Below, piece after piece: positions 1 to 12,700 of a DNA stretch of 64,000 bases. The DNA lies in NCBI GenBank assembly GCA_949357655.1, contig CASHTG010000012.1:1302001-1366000 (forward strand). The letters are read 5' to 3'. A model generated the notes under the pieces. It was not told where the DNA came from. It saw only the letters and a list, made by a program, of their open reading frames with translations, and made no database searches. Numbering within the stretch: the stretch's first letter is position 1; every line of letters begins with the position of its first letter. A program made the translations under genes and the position numbers. This stretch comes from Parascedosporium putredinis (taxonomy: Eukaryota > Ascomycota > Sordariomycetes > Microascales > Microascaceae).

Positions 1-3000
1 GATCCAGGTCGCCGACAGACTGGCTAACCAGCGCATCAGCTGCCAGCTCGAGCGACCAGCCAGCATGCGCCAACGCTACAGGGCGGCCCACCAGGGCGTT
101 GGCGAACCCCGCGTACGAATCTGGTGCAGGCAGCATGTGATCTGCCGCCGCTACAAGCACGTCCCAGAAGGCGCGGAGGAAAATGTCGTCCCCGAGCCGC
201 TGGGCTAGCAGTTGCAGCTGGGCCAGTTCCCGCCCTCCTCGCTTAGATCCACCTCTGTCGGCGGCGGAAACGGCAGCCACTCTGGTCCCGTCTGTGCCCC
301 TGTGGGGCCGGCCATGCGGATCTCACGGTAGAAGCTGCCGTCGGCCTGGAAGAGTTGGATTCCCAGATTGGCGTAGTTGATCAAAACCCACCCCCATATG
401 GGGTTCTCCCAATCGTCCGCCGGCTTCCAAAGTGATGCGCCACCAGCCGTAGAGTTGTTGGGCTTGACAAAGACCGAGTTTAGGCGGGAGAGCTGGTTGA
501 TTTGGGGCGGGATCTGCACGAATTCGCACCGTTCTGGCTTCTCTTTCTTGGGCTTTTCCTCCTTTGGATCGGAGCCCCCGCCTGCGGTACTCGGCAGCTC
601 GCGCTCGATTACATTGGGAGCGCGCTGGGCCGGGTCGCCGCCCCAGATCTGCGGCGCGTTCCACTCCCCAATGCATGGCCACACCTTTTGCGGGTGTTCA
701 GCCGGTGTCGGGTCGATGGCGTGAATGGCCTGTCCAAACTTGTCAATGATGTTGAGCCGCGTGAAGCGGAATTGCCCGTGGGTTGCCGGCTTGAACAGAG
801 GGTGGCCGGTTGTCGACGTCTTCTTCTCCGTCCCAAAAGGGGTACTGTCCGTCTCGGCCCCAATGCGCTTGAGCTGCGCACGGTCAAACCCGGCTTGCTC
901 TCGCTCTGCCTGCGAGATAGGTTCCACGTTGCCCGTGGTCCCGTGGCGCAAGTTGGGCTTGATGTGGCTGCCTTGCAGGACTGTGGTGAGGTGTGCCGTG
1001 AGCCCGGCGAGCGGCGCCGAAAGGAAGGCAAGCTTGTGCAGATCGCGCTGTAGCTCGTCACGCGTGGGGCCATCCGGGAACGTCTTGCCGTCCTTTTCAT
1101 TGAGCTTGTCGGAAGGCGTAGATGCAAAGAGCTGTTTGATTTTGGCTTCGAGCGAAAAGCTTGGCTGCGGCAGGATGAGCGCTCGGCCCTGGATGAGATG
1201 CCGGTCTCTTTTGACTTGTCCGCGTACTCGCCCGCGAGATCGGTGGACGCCGGGATGCCATATCGCAATTGGGAGACGGTACTCGTGCGGCTTCCACGGC
1301 TTTCGAGAGTCCACTTATCATACGGCACATGAAAGTACTCAACCTGCCATTCGAGAAATAGTGGAAACCACGCCTGTGTGTCGTTCCACCGATCCCGCCA
1401 CGCTCCCTTGAGTTTGGCGCCCGCCAGATCATCATGGAACAGCGGAAGCTGTTGTACACCCGTCAGCGCAGGCTCTTGCGGCTGCGTGACTCGACTTAGG
1501 CTCGTAAACTCGGAAACGAGACGCTTAATGGTGGTACGCAACTTCTCAGGGAGCTTCGGCAGGAGTGTATCCGTAAATCCCTGCCACCTTGGTATGTCTG
1601 GGTCTTCGGCTGCCACGATTTGCGAGTCGATGCGGACTTGCAGAGTGTCGAGGTAGTCATGAGGCCATCCGGAACTAACGCCCCCGACCACCAAGGTTGG
1701 GTCACGCTGCTGGTAAAAGGCAGGCTTGGCGCCGGGCTGCATATGCTCGCCCTTGGATAACTGGGAAATCGTGGTCTGGCAGGCTTTGGCTCGCAAGTCA
1801 AGTGCATCAATTCGATTACCCAAGTCGTTGACGCGAGCCTTGACGATCCGGTCTTGCTTTTCGTCTGCTTTATTGTCGCCCGTAAGGTTCCGGTCGGTCA
1901 CGTACCGCCACCACTCAGAAAACAGGTCCCACCGTAGGCGGGTCGTTGTGCGATGTATCGCATCCATAAGTTGCTGCTCCCTGTTTAGCGTCCGTAGATC
2001 ACCCAGCAAGCCCGGGTCCGGTCGTGCCGCTCCCGACTCCTTGGTCGTCTTGCCTGAAATATTCCACGCCTGGCCACCGTCGGCTCGAACGTAATTCCAG
2101 TTGTAAAGCAAATCGCGCGCTTGTTGCTGCGTTTCGACACCATCGTCGCGCGCGAGAAGATGCGTTTCCAGCCCGAGGATAAGCTCCTCCAGGCGCCCGA
2201 GCTCTTTGGTGTCAATGTCTTGGTGAGCGCGCGCGTAGGCCAACAGGGCATCCATAGGCGTAGTGCCTACCGACAGCGGGAGGACGCTATTGATTTGTTT
2301 GCTTGAAATGTCTGCAGGCACGTGGCACGGTTTCGCGGCACTCTTCCAGCGCACATTATACATGGCCCCGTGGCACAGCGTGTGTGTCGACTGTATGGCC
2401 TGGAGCCAGCCTTCGAACAGAACGTTCGGCTGACGGCGCTTGTCCTCATCCAAATCCTCGTCCAGTTTGATGCGCAGCTTCAGATCATTGAGGCGTGCCT
2501 GCCTAGTCATGGTTTGCTTCTTTGGGTCGCCATAGAACATGTCCTCCCCTCGGCAGCATGCCATCCTATGACATAGTAGCTGGCGTCTGCTTGGGTAAGG
2601 AACTGACCCGGCTTGTACTCGAAATTATCAACGATGGAGAAGACGTTGGAGCAGTGAGGCTGGTAGTCGGCAAAGAGTTGGTTGGACGACGCGAGCAGGC
2701 TAAACTGCTTGATCCGCCTGATTTTGGTATCGTTCTTCGTTTCCTTCCACTGTGCCAGCTGCGTTTTGCGGCCAATAAAGACTTCGGCCTGCTTGCTGAG
2801 GTCGACATCCGCACCACCCTCGGCGCTGATGAAGGGTGAGACATCTACCTGGAGGTCAACCTCGGGCCCGAGCTGCTCGAGGTCCTGCAGGTAGTCGCTT
2901 TCGACGACCCAGGCATCAAACTCGGGAACGTGCGGCCTTGCAACCTCAGGCTGGATGGTCTTGGGGTCCGCGATGTGCCTGATGACAAGCCAACGATTAG

Positions 3001-3573
3001 GCACGCTTGGAAAGGCTGGAACACTTGGGTCGACTTCGCCCTTATCCTTGTCGCCGTTCTCCTCGAGGTGCTCGTAATCGTCGTCGCCGCCGCCTTCGCC
3101 TTTGCCTTCGCCCTCATGCGCTCCTCTGCCCACGTGGATACCCCGAGCTGAGCGGCTTTCAAAAGACCGCTGCACAGCCTCTTGTTGCTTTGCGGCCGCC
3201 ACGCCGCTACGGTACAAACGGGGAGGGTCCAGTGCAAGTAGACGCCCTGGCGGCGGACTCTTGCTTCGTCGATGCCAAGGTCAGTGAAGCGCGAGTTGAA
3301 GTCAGCGGGCCAGGAGTCATGCAAATCTATAGGATCGAGGATGTCGCTCTGGATGTAGTCGGTGTCGAGCCGTAGAAAGGTGTAGTTGGGCTGCATGATG
3401 GGTGCCATTTTGGCGAACACCGGCTTGTCTTTCCCGGGGTCTCTCGGGCCCTCCATATTGAGAGGGCTGCAGCCAGAGTGGCCGCCATCCTCAGCATTAA
3501 AGACGGGCCTGTTGAAAACAAAGGCATCGAGTTTCAATGGGAGAAGGATCTTTTGGTCTTTGTTCGAAGCCAT
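1..3573 (-). CDS. Very large conserved protein of unknown function, 3' end outside window
   Basis: ATG at 3573 (reverse strand); reading continues to the left edge, so at least about 1,190 residues are present and the C-terminus is missing. Seen: near the N-terminus QPNYTFLRLD, then RQGVYLHWTLP, an acidic Gly/Glu/Asp linker, then VPNRWLVIRH, followed by a long mixed region with several Trp-rich stretches (for example WSEW-like and DRWNDTQAWFPLF). No signal peptide or membrane segment is visible. The frame changes at about 3220-3223 (a G run on the plus strand), about 2550, about 1200 and about 215; each is repaired by one base, as in the housekeeping genes of this window. From memory, bacterial hypothetical proteins share the LHW(A/T)LP ... 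PNRWLV arrangement; this is not verified. Function unknown. It is divergent from the lectin-like gene at 4881 and neighbours the hydrolase/DUF6603 locus, which suggests a shared role. Confidence 0.72.
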
Positions 3574-4880
3574 GATGCTGTCGCGAAGTCAAGCGGGGTA
3601 TACGATATGGCAAGAACTCGCGGTAATCGTCGACATGGGCATAGGAAAGTATCCGACAACTTGTGATTTCTGCTGCAACTCGGCGGGCAAGTGGGATCAG
3701 ATGAGATGTGTAGATGACTGCTCAGCAAGGCAGCTCTCCTCCTCGACCGCATCAGGGAATCAATTGATTGATCCATACAGCATAGATCCATGGATAGATC
3801 CATCCATGGATGCCATTGATGGGTGTAGCTCCTTCCGATAACACAATCCCCACGACAGTTGACAGTTTATTCACTAGCACAAGTCACCAAGCGACAACGT
3901 TGGTGGCAACCGGCAAGAGCGACGATGGCGGCAAGGCTCCTTCCGCATGACACTTGCACTACTTGGATATCACTTCCTGAATTGGTGGAGTTCGCATCAA
4001 GCAGGCGCGTCTGAATACTAGGGTCTGAAGAATATTGAAAGTGACTACAGGGGACCAACGCAGGGAGCAGGGGCTAGTGCAAGTTTGAAGAGTGGGCGGT
4101 GTCGAGGTACCGAGGTACACTAACAATAATAGATTTTGGAGCTCGGGGAAAGCGGAGGCGCCACTTTCCCAATGTAGTAATGGCCTCGCTCGGCCCGTCC
4201 CATCCAACGGGCGAGAATGTGTCCAATGGCAGCGCTGCAAGGGCCTAAAAGGGGAACGCCCTTCTCCAGACCCGCCGGACGCCCTCTCCTCCCACCGACA
4301 TGTATGCGAGGGGTATCCTAAGGATGTCTGTTTGAGAGTTGATAGGACTGGAATGGATTCAATGTCACATCCATTGAGACGACATATCACTCTTTCTCCT
4401 AGCTTGTACACCGCGTGTGGACTAGCGGCAATAGCCACCGTGGGCCGCGGCTAGCTAAGGGTCTTTCAATAAATGCCCCGTCACGGAGGAGTGGTTTCCG
4501 AATCAGGGCATTCATCGTGGAATGCCCCAAGAAACTAGCAAGATATGTGGCGAGCTGAGAACCTGGAGGGCTCAGGGCCTCGAAGCGGGGAAGACCGAGC
4601 TGGGGTTGGGGTGGTTGGTTAGTCTCTCCTCTATCGCTCACTTGACCTCCCGTTGCTCATCCAAGCGAGAACGAGAGGAGGAGTGAGGGCAAAGGATGGA
4701 GAGGAGAGGAAAGGAGGGGAAGGAGGAAAAGGAGGGGAAGCGGGAGAAGCGGAGGGCATACCGGAGGGAAGACAGAGGAGGAGGCAGTGACGAGGGGGCC
4801 CGGCAGGTTACAAAAGCCGCGCGTTGGCCTTGCACTCTCCTCGTGCTTCCGTCTTCTGTCCATCGTCGAGATCAGGAACT
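3574..4880. promoter_or_regulatory. Divergent intergenic region of the accessory cluster
   Basis: No convincing coding frame. It separates the large minus-strand gene (start 3573) from the plus-strand lectin-like gene (start 4881) and so must hold both promoters. It contains two copies of the palindrome ATCCATGGAT (3786-3795 and 3802-3811) and an almost pure purine tract at about 4670-4790 on the plus strand. Confidence 0.6.
4670..4790 (+). repeat. Purine (GGA/GAA) tract
   Basis: About 120 nt of nearly uninterrupted A/G, made of imperfect GGAGAGGAAAGGAGG-like units, just upstream of the lectin-like gene. Pyrimidine tracts on the coding strand are usual in fungal promoters; here the coding strand carries the purines. 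Confidence 0.7.
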
Positions 4881-6183
4881 ATGGCAAACGAAAAAGAAAC
4901 TACTAGCACCGTTATCCCTCCTGTTTTGATACCTGAGGAACGTACTGACACCGGCTCAGAGGACGACAAGGACAACAAAGCCTCTATCAACATGTCGCCT
5001 CTCGCCGTCATCCCCAACCCGGTCGGCGCGTCCAAGGACAAGATCGTGCTCATTTCATGCAGCAACCTCAAGACCTTGACGTTCCAGCACCGCACCCTGT
5101 CGGGTGACGTTGGACTCACCCTCTCAAGCCAGGATGGCGACAGCGCCGCGGCTACCGTCCTAGCCTATCCTTCGTCGCTCACGGCCATGGTGTTTGGCGA
5201 TACACTTTGCGTCTTTGGCGTCACTGGCAATGAGGGCAACTACAAGATTTCCCTCGTGAGCCCGGCTTACCAGCCCGCCTCCCATCTCTCGCCCAAGACG
5301 ACTTCCCTGGCGGGCTTCTCGAGAGGCAGCACACAGGGGTACCTGTATTATCAAGGGTAAGGGTCCTACATCCATCCTGCTTGCTCATTCTCCCGCCGGG
5401 CTTTTTCCCTAGCTCTTTTACAATGTTTTCCTCTGCACAGGCTACATATAGCAACAGAGCTAACAATGGGGTGGGTGACCCTCTACAAACTATAGCCTCA
5501 AGGACGACGCCGTGGCTATCAAGGAATGGGCTTTTACTTCGGCCGGGAAGATGCGTAACTCGGCCGTTGATGTGACTACCATAACCTCAATATTGCCGGG
5601 CACCCAGCCAGCCGCCGCCACCGACGAGAAGAGGAATCGCTGGCTAGCGTACCAGCAAGCTGATGGCAGAATTGGCGTGCATAACGGCCGGACGGGCCTG
5701 AGTAAGTTGTTCAGAACAAAGATCAGGCCCTTTTCCGCCACTTCAAAGACTTCACGGAGCTAACGATAGCCCTAATTCTTAGACTACGCCATCGACAGCA
5801 GCGTAAGCGTGATAAAGTCAAAGTGTAGCTTGGCTATCTGCGTTACCCCATACACAGGCCGGCCTAAGCCGTATATTTATGTCTACTTTGTTGACCTCCT
5901 CAATCGTGTACGCGTGGCAGTTAGCGCCATCGGCTCTGATGAAAACAACGCTCTTTCCTTCACGGTCGACGAACCCAAGCCGACGTTTGCCTCTCGCGAG
6001 GGCCCGACCGCTCACATCAAGGTCCACGACTGGTCCCAACTTGCGGCGGTGCCCTATGCTACGCGTGTGGACCCAGACGACGAGGACGCTACCAAGGTCA
6101 AGCCGTGCAATCTCCTGTTTGGAGTCACGCAGGACGGCGAGAGCGGCATCTCCCAGATCGAGTGCGACGAGTGGTCCAAGTGA
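4881..6183 (+). CDS. Predicted beta-propeller / lectin-like protein, function unknown
   Basis: Three exons: 4881-5356, 5441-5701 and 5783-6183, with introns bounded by GT...AG (GTAAGG/CACAG and GTAAGT/TTAG). Removing one A from the AAA run at 5487-5489 gives a single frame of 379 codons including the stop, so I treat that base as an error. The protein has an acidic N-terminal tail and no signal peptide, followed by repeated short beta-rich units with small-residue turns (motifs such as SSLTAMVFGDTL, GYLYYQG, RWLAYQQADGRIGVHN and PYIYVYFVD). Such units resemble blades of fungal fucose-type lectins, but I cannot count six clear blades, so the lectin assignment is an inference. It is transcribed away from the large gene at 3573 and towards the hydrolase locus at 7399. 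Existence as a gene is well supported by splicing and codon use; function is not. Confidence 0.68.
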
Positions 6184-7398
6184 CAGCCCGTCGAAACTCC
6201 TCCCCGTCGAGCCACGGCGCTGAAGGGAAGAATGTGGTGGTAGTCGACGGTGGGTGGATACGGGGACTCGAAGGCCTAGAGATTGAGTTTCGGGGTACCA
6301 TGGTCTTTCGGCCAAAATCAAAGCTCTAGTCTGGTGCAGGTATATCCATACTATTCAATGATCCGTTGGATATATCGGATTGGTCTAGCTAGATACGTTC
6401 TCTGCCTTGATTTTGATTAGCTACGAGAATCATCAACTTTTCTTAAAGTGCACGCATCAGTTCAAGTGACCATCTTAATTACATCGCCTTCGTCGCGTCC
6501 CTGGCCTATTTTCTTTCCATAATGTTGTCGTGCCTCCCCCGCGCTTATTCAGTAGGTCAAAGTAGTCACTCATCCCTTGTCGCTCCCGTGAAATCACCTG
6601 CCAGACGCCAGGTAACCTTGAGGTGAACACCTACCCCTTTGTGCTCAAACCTAGCCGTAACTAGTATTCTTCCACATTTCTATACACTGAGCTTGGTCTG
6701 TGTGATCCAGGATTAGTATTAGACCGGCACTGGTGCCGGGGTCGATGTGACAGGTCCCCCACGCCACCCCGAATGTGCATGAACAGGGGGCAGCGGGTGG
6801 CGAACCTGTGCTAGCTCTTACCCCATTGCTCCCAATTTGTCCATTTATCGGTCTCTTGAGGCAGCTGAAGCCCGCTTCGGCCTTCCAGCCCCCTTCCCAT
6901 AAACGAACACGGGGTTCTCGCCTCATCTCGGGGTGTGCGGGTCGTCCCGCCAATTCCAGTCCGGAGCATCGGCCTTTCCTCGCCAAGGGGAAGCGAACCG
7001 ACCATAGACAAGTAGACAATGCAATATTATTGGCGATTAGGCCATTTTCATAATAGTCTCAAGGATGATAATTATACAAAACAGTGCTAAGTGATCGTGA
7101 CCTTTGGTAGCCGCTCGACTAACAGCCTTCCTAATACTTTGTGCCAGCCAACCCCGTCGGCGAAGTGGACGCTTCAGTCCATCTGAAGAAAATCTAAACG
7201 CTCCCGTCTGGCTCTTTCCCTTTTTCATTCAAGGCTCGTGGTTCTGCTGCACATCTTCTTCACTCTTGATTCTAGCATCCCGCCCTGGGTCCCTGAGAGC
7301 TCACAGTTCTTTGGTTCCGCCGCGTTGCATCCTTGATCTCCCTCAGCGGCTGGGCACAACAAGGGAGACCCGCGCATGAGAGAAACCCACACCCAAAG
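6184..7398. other. Intergenic, no gene seen
   Basis: Terminator of the lectin-like gene and promoter of the hydrolase gene. Open frames here are short and lack conserved features or splice structure. Confidence 0.5.
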
Positions 7399-9736
7399 AT
7401 GGATCCTGCGGCAAAGTACAGCGTGCACTCCTTTCAAATCAACATCGGCGTCGGTGATGGGGCCATCCACCTCGTGTGCACCCGTGCCGGAGGCGACAAT
7501 GGCACCAAAACGGTTGTCCGGGCTGTCATGCTCGACGGCGGAGAAGGAGCAAAGGTGAGGGACCCGGCGGAGATGGCCGTGGAGGCCTTTGGAGACGACT
7601 CCGATGACCCCGACGACCCCGACGACCCCGACAAGCCCGACAAGCCCAACTTCCCCAAACGCCCCGGACGCATCGGAAAGCCAGGCAAGGAAAAGAAGAA
7701 AAGAAAGCCAAAAGGGGGAAAAAGGCGAAACGGGAGAAATGGATAAAGATGCTGGAGGATAACTACACGTTTAATCCGAACATTAGCAGCACAATCAAAT
7801 ACATCGAGGACAACTTCCAGTGTCAGGGTCCAGAACTGGACGGTGGTACCAATACGGATCGGCCCCGCCTCCGCTTCCACGCCTTCGTCGTCACTCACTG
7901 GGACTCGGATCACAGCGACGGCATCATGTATTTCTTGAAGAAGGATGTCGACGACCAGTATGACACGCGCAAGGACGGAACACCGCAAATCCAGCCAGGA
8001 GATATCCGTCTCAAGCGAGCAGTGTACGGCCAGAACAACGTACCAATGTCCTTCTTCTATGCCCCGAGCTGGAAAAAGTTCCAGGACCCCGAAACCACAG
8101 TAAAGTATTCCCTATGTTCCCTACGCGATGGAACCTCGCATTCTTAAGCGACGGCGACGAGGGCCAAGGCCCCGACCTAGCGTCCACGGCCCGGTTGTCC
8201 ATTCGGTTCGGCGAACGGAAAGTGAACCACGTTTCCGCGCCCCTGCTCCTGATGCACACCTCCATCACAACTCTCCTAGGCCGCAACTTGTTCAGGCTTG
8301 ACGCCTACGCGGCGCCAGGCATTGGACAGCCGGCCCTCGGAAGCCTGAAATCCATAGAGCAGCTGGTGGGGGCGAGCCCCCGCGTTTGCCCGACTACCCA
8401 ACGCCGAGCAACGATAGTCAGGTGCCAGGCTTGTACTGCGTTGCAGTGAACCGAAGAGTGGTTGGCAATCCAGCGGAGACATACCTCTCGAGAAAGAATA
8501 TGTCTAGTATCTGCTTGCTGGTTATATGGGCCAATGGCGATGCCACTGGGCCATACCGCGTCAGCCATTACCTCGCTGGGGATTCCCACGCGGACCTTGA
8601 ATCGGGAATATGTGACTGGGTCGGCTTCACCAACGCTGACCAAAACCATATCGCGGTCCTGAAACTGAGCCACCATGGAGCTTGGAATACCTCATCTCCC
8701 CAAGATCTCATATCGCGTCTCAAACCACAGACCTTTGTGGTGTCTGCGCATGACAAGGCAAAGACCTGGCATCCCCGTAAGTTTTACTCTTTCCCCTGGG
8801 CTTATTATTGTATTGGGATGAATGCTAATCCGGTCTTGTTTCACCGCCTTCAACAGGCTGGGAGCTACTTCACCTCATAAATGGTTGGATAAACTATAGC
8901 AGATATGCGACTCCGCCCGCCCCGACTCGCCTCTTCATCACAAACTACCCATGTTACATCTGGGATAAACTCAACCCGCTCGAAGTCGACGGCTTGGGTG
9001 ATTGTGACATGTCTTTGAGGCATGTAGAAGAGGTCTTCAAACAGATTCGAACCTGGCATACGGATCTCAAGGCAGCCCGTGCTCTCTCGGACCCTTTGGG
9101 CATGCTGGCCGCCTTACCAGAGCCTACCTTCACCAACGACATTTTGAAACCAGACTGCGACTGGGATGCCTCCGAGAAGCGGACCAGGATCATTGCTGAA
9201 GTTCGAGACAACGTTATTAGGCATATTTGCCCAAGCTTCGGGAGACTCACGAATGAGAATGTGAACATTGAGGCGGTGTGCTATGAAGTGCTAGGCTTCA
9301 CCTCGATGCGAGAGCGAGTGCTGGTCAAGTACTCTGGAGAGCCCCAAGCCAGGTTGGAATTCACTCTACCGCCTCGCGTACAGGCCGTGTTGCGCCATCC
9401 CCATCGTGAAAACCATCATCAGACTAGTTCCCACCGGCGGACAAAGACGGTTAGTTCTATCGAGTCCTGGGGAATAATTTCGGAAGGGAGGGTGGTAGCG
9501 ACTCCTCTGAGTCCCAGATGGGTGACGACAGTGCTGATAGTGATATCGATGCCGTGTCTCGGGAGTGGAGGAGGTTGAAACCTGCCCGCACCGCCGCGGT
9601 CCTCTCCCCGAGGCCGAGGGACCTTGGTGAGGACTCATACCTGCGCCTTATCCCAGAGGGTTCCGCTCTTCCACCCCTGCCGGCCGACATCGCACTACCT
9701 CGGAACAACCCCTCCACCGATTCGTCTCAGCCCTAG
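7399..9736 (+). CDS. Metallo-beta-lactamase-fold hydrolase (probably N-terminal half of a fusion)
   Basis: ATG at 7399. After a beta strand ending in AVMLDGGEG comes a low-complexity insert (Asp-Asp-Pro repeats, then a Lys/Arg-rich tail), then the metal site THWDSDHSDG (7894-7923), an H-x-D-x-D-H form of the MBL motif. A second conserved block, LKLSHHGAW (SHHG at about 8668-8679) followed by VVSAHD, matches the ComEC-like MBL subgroup. One intron is clear at 8777-8856 (GTAAG...CAACAG, giving HPRWELLHL). Frame changes near 7735, 8105, 8390 and 9470 are of the single-base type found throughout the window. The C-terminal part has an acidic Ser/Asp linker at about 9490-9560 and then runs without an obvious end into the DUF6603 region. 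The fold and metal site are well supported; substrate is unknown. No signal peptide, so likely intracellular. Confidence 0.72.
7603..7647 (+). repeat. GACGACCCC tandem repeat encoding Asp-Asp-Pro / Asp-Lys-Pro
   Basis: Three 9-nt units of the form GAYGACCCC followed by two GACAAGCCC units, in frame within the hydrolase gene. They encode an acidic-then-basic low-complexity loop placed before the metal-binding motif. Confidence 0.85.
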
Positions 9737-12700
9737 CGACCGCACACCTCCGGCTCCACAGAGACCCGGCTCCCGTGCCCGGCGCGAGCATCCCCTTTGC
9801 CGATGACGACGAATGGCAAATGTGGATGCGCAAATCCCTCCCTTCTGACGAAGCCCAGATGAGCTTCACACCCGCCTCATGGCCGCTGTCTGGGAGCCCT
9901 AGTGACACTACCGTGGCTGACTTTACCTGTCGGGCGCCAATCGGCGGCGGGAGGGTGCTGATTCTCGACACAAAAGCAGCGCCTGCAGTGCTGGGTGTAA
10001 GTCAAGCCGCCATCAATAGCATGTATTCCCGAGCTAGAGTCATGGTGTTTGGCGCTCGAATCGAGATGGTAGAGGGCGACTCAAGCGCTCATCGAAGAAG
10101 GCCAGGGCGTGCTAGCATCACTACCGCCAAAAGGTCCAAATGCCTCGTCTCCCGTGCCCCGAACAATGAGACCTGGAAACTTGTCGATCTCGCGAAATTC
10201 ATAGAGCTCGGTGACAACCCCATCATCGCGGCCCTCGGTTCTCTAAACCTGGTTCCGGTAACGTCCATCCCTTCCCCTAGCGATCCTACCAAGATGGTTC
10301 CTTGCCGCAACGCGCTCTGGTTCGAAGCCGGAGCCGCCCACCTGAGCAACCTCCGTCTCGAGTTCCAGCTGTCGGAAGACTCGCCCCTCAAGACGTTTCA
10401 ACAGTGGCTGGGTGGCGCCGAGGGCCTGCACGGCTTCTCCGTGGAAAGCGTGTCGGTAGTGGCTCGCAAGGAATGGCGCATGTACTACGGGCCCGCCAGC
10501 GACACCATCAAGGGGCAAGGCGAGATCTCTTTCCGGCTCGCGGTCAAGCTCGGGGGCTCGCCTTTTCAGCCTACCTGACCATCGAGCCTGGGGCGCGGCT
10601 CCTCAAGATCCGCCTGCAGCACGACAAGCCGGACGAAAACCTGCTCGTTTCGCTCTTCGACTGGATCACCGAGGCGTTCAATTTCAGCAGCGCGGACGAC
10701 TTTGAGGGGAAGAAATGGATCGACATGGCCAGAGAGCGCAAGTTTCTCAGCTCGGTTCGCCCGCGCCTGTTCGAAATCTCCATCGCCTGCAATGAAAACG
10801 GTGTACCTACGAGTGTCGACGGGGTCCGTCTAGAGCTGCAGATTCAAGTCGATGTCGGCAAAACGTCTGAAAAGGCCGACCGGCCACTCGTATTCTTCCT
10901 CACGCTAGGCTGGGCACGACAGATGGGCGCGTTCCTGAGGGGCGGCTTTGGTGTCCGCCGCCAGAGCCCAAAGATTCCTTCTTGCGTGCTTTGCCGTCGT
11001 ACCAGGCCGAAGCTGATCTTAGACCCATCCTCGATGGTGGAAAGTTGCCTCTTGAGAATGTGGACCTACAAGCCCTCGTCGGCTTACCTGGGGCCCTACC
11101 CAGGGGATCCCTACCACTGTCTCCCAGGCAGAACTAGAACTCACTACGCACGGCATGTCGTTTGCAGGGGCGCTCATATGCGGCGAGGATAGCGGCAGCC
11201 GCCCTCCGGGCAGCGTTCCTTCCATCAAAATTGACAGCTTCAAAGTCGAGGTCGGATGCCATTGGAAGTCATCACCAGCAGTGTGGATGTTTAAATTCGA
11301 TATATGCATCTATCTATACTCGGGCGGGAAACAAACTCTCTCCGGCAAGGAGGAGAACAAAAATGAGGATCCAAAGAGGAGCTAGTGCCCGCGTCTCTTA
11401 GAGGGAGGATCGAATATAACGCTGGCCGTTGGGAGTTGTCTGCCGGAGTAGAAAACCTGACTGTAGGCCATCTCGCCAATTTCTTCGAAAGTGGCTCAAG
11501 AACAGGAGTCATGTCCCTGCTCGAGCACCTTAAGATCGAGTCTCTATTCCTCAGTTACGTGTACGAAAGTGGCGATGACGCGGGCGGCAAAGAGTTTGAG
11601 TTTAACGGTGTTCTCCTACTCGGCCCCTTGCGCCTGGGCCTATCCTTTACCCACAGCGACGGAGAGTGGGACTTTGAGGCAACCCTAGGAGTTGACGATG
11701 ACGACCTTGGCCAGCAGGGAACCATTACTCTTGGCGATCTTCTCCAAGCACTCATGGGTGGAACCATCTCCGAGCTCCCCAAGGCCGTGAGCGAAATCCC
11801 AGTATCCAAGCCTGGAGGGAGCAGCGAGCTTCTCCGCCTCTCATGCTCCAAGACCGAGGGCCCCGCAGACGCAGAGGGCAAGCCCACCGAAATGATTATA
11901 CTCGTGGCGTCGGTCTACATCTCATCCGTCAGCTTAACTTTTACCCAGTGGCGGGGAACTCACTGGCCGAGCAATTGCCCTTCGAAGCGTGTCATCAAGG
12001 TCGCCGTGAGCGATATCGGCCCCCTAGATGCGCCGCTTGTCGGCAAGATCGAGAACTTGCCGCTCCAGGAGGTTGCGTATATATGGGTAGCCGATGAGGC
12101 GACGGCCAATCTTCCCAAGCCCCCTTCAACGGCCGCGGACGAAACCCCCAAAAGGCCGGCATTACCAAGGCAGAGTTCGATATCTTGGCCGAGATGTCCG
12201 AAAACAATAAAGACAGGCTCTTCTTCAAGCCGGACAAAGCCGATGCGGACAAGATTCTCGACACGGATTTTGTGCTCCTCGCCGCGTCGCACTTCATGGT
12301 CATTGCAAAGAATTCCAAGGGCGAGGAGAGGGCCGTTCTCGACTACATCTTTGCACGACCCAAGCCGCGCTCGAAACCTAAGCCACCGGCAATCTCCGGT
12401 CCCGACAGCGAGGATGATTATTATAGACGCGATCCCAATGAGGATGTACTAGCGCCCGCTGGGGATGCGCAGAGTTCATCGGAAAAGGAGGTGTCCAAAG
12501 CGCCGTGGAAAGCCACCATTGGGCCCCTCAGCATCGAAAATATTGGTCTACAATTCGACCTCAAGACGCAACGGCTCGGGATAGTGCTTGATGCGACCTT
12601 CCTCATGGGCCCCATCGGACTAGCGCTTCTCGGCTTTGGACTCAGTGCGAAGCTCGGAGGCGAGTCCAAGGCCAAGCCCAAACCTCCAAACACAGTCGGG

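Noticed and set aside
609..1200. C-terminal part of the minus frame 609-2564, read past position 1200
   Set aside because: Becomes Ser/Arg-rich shadow sequence after the frame change; the true protein continues in the 205-1314 frame.
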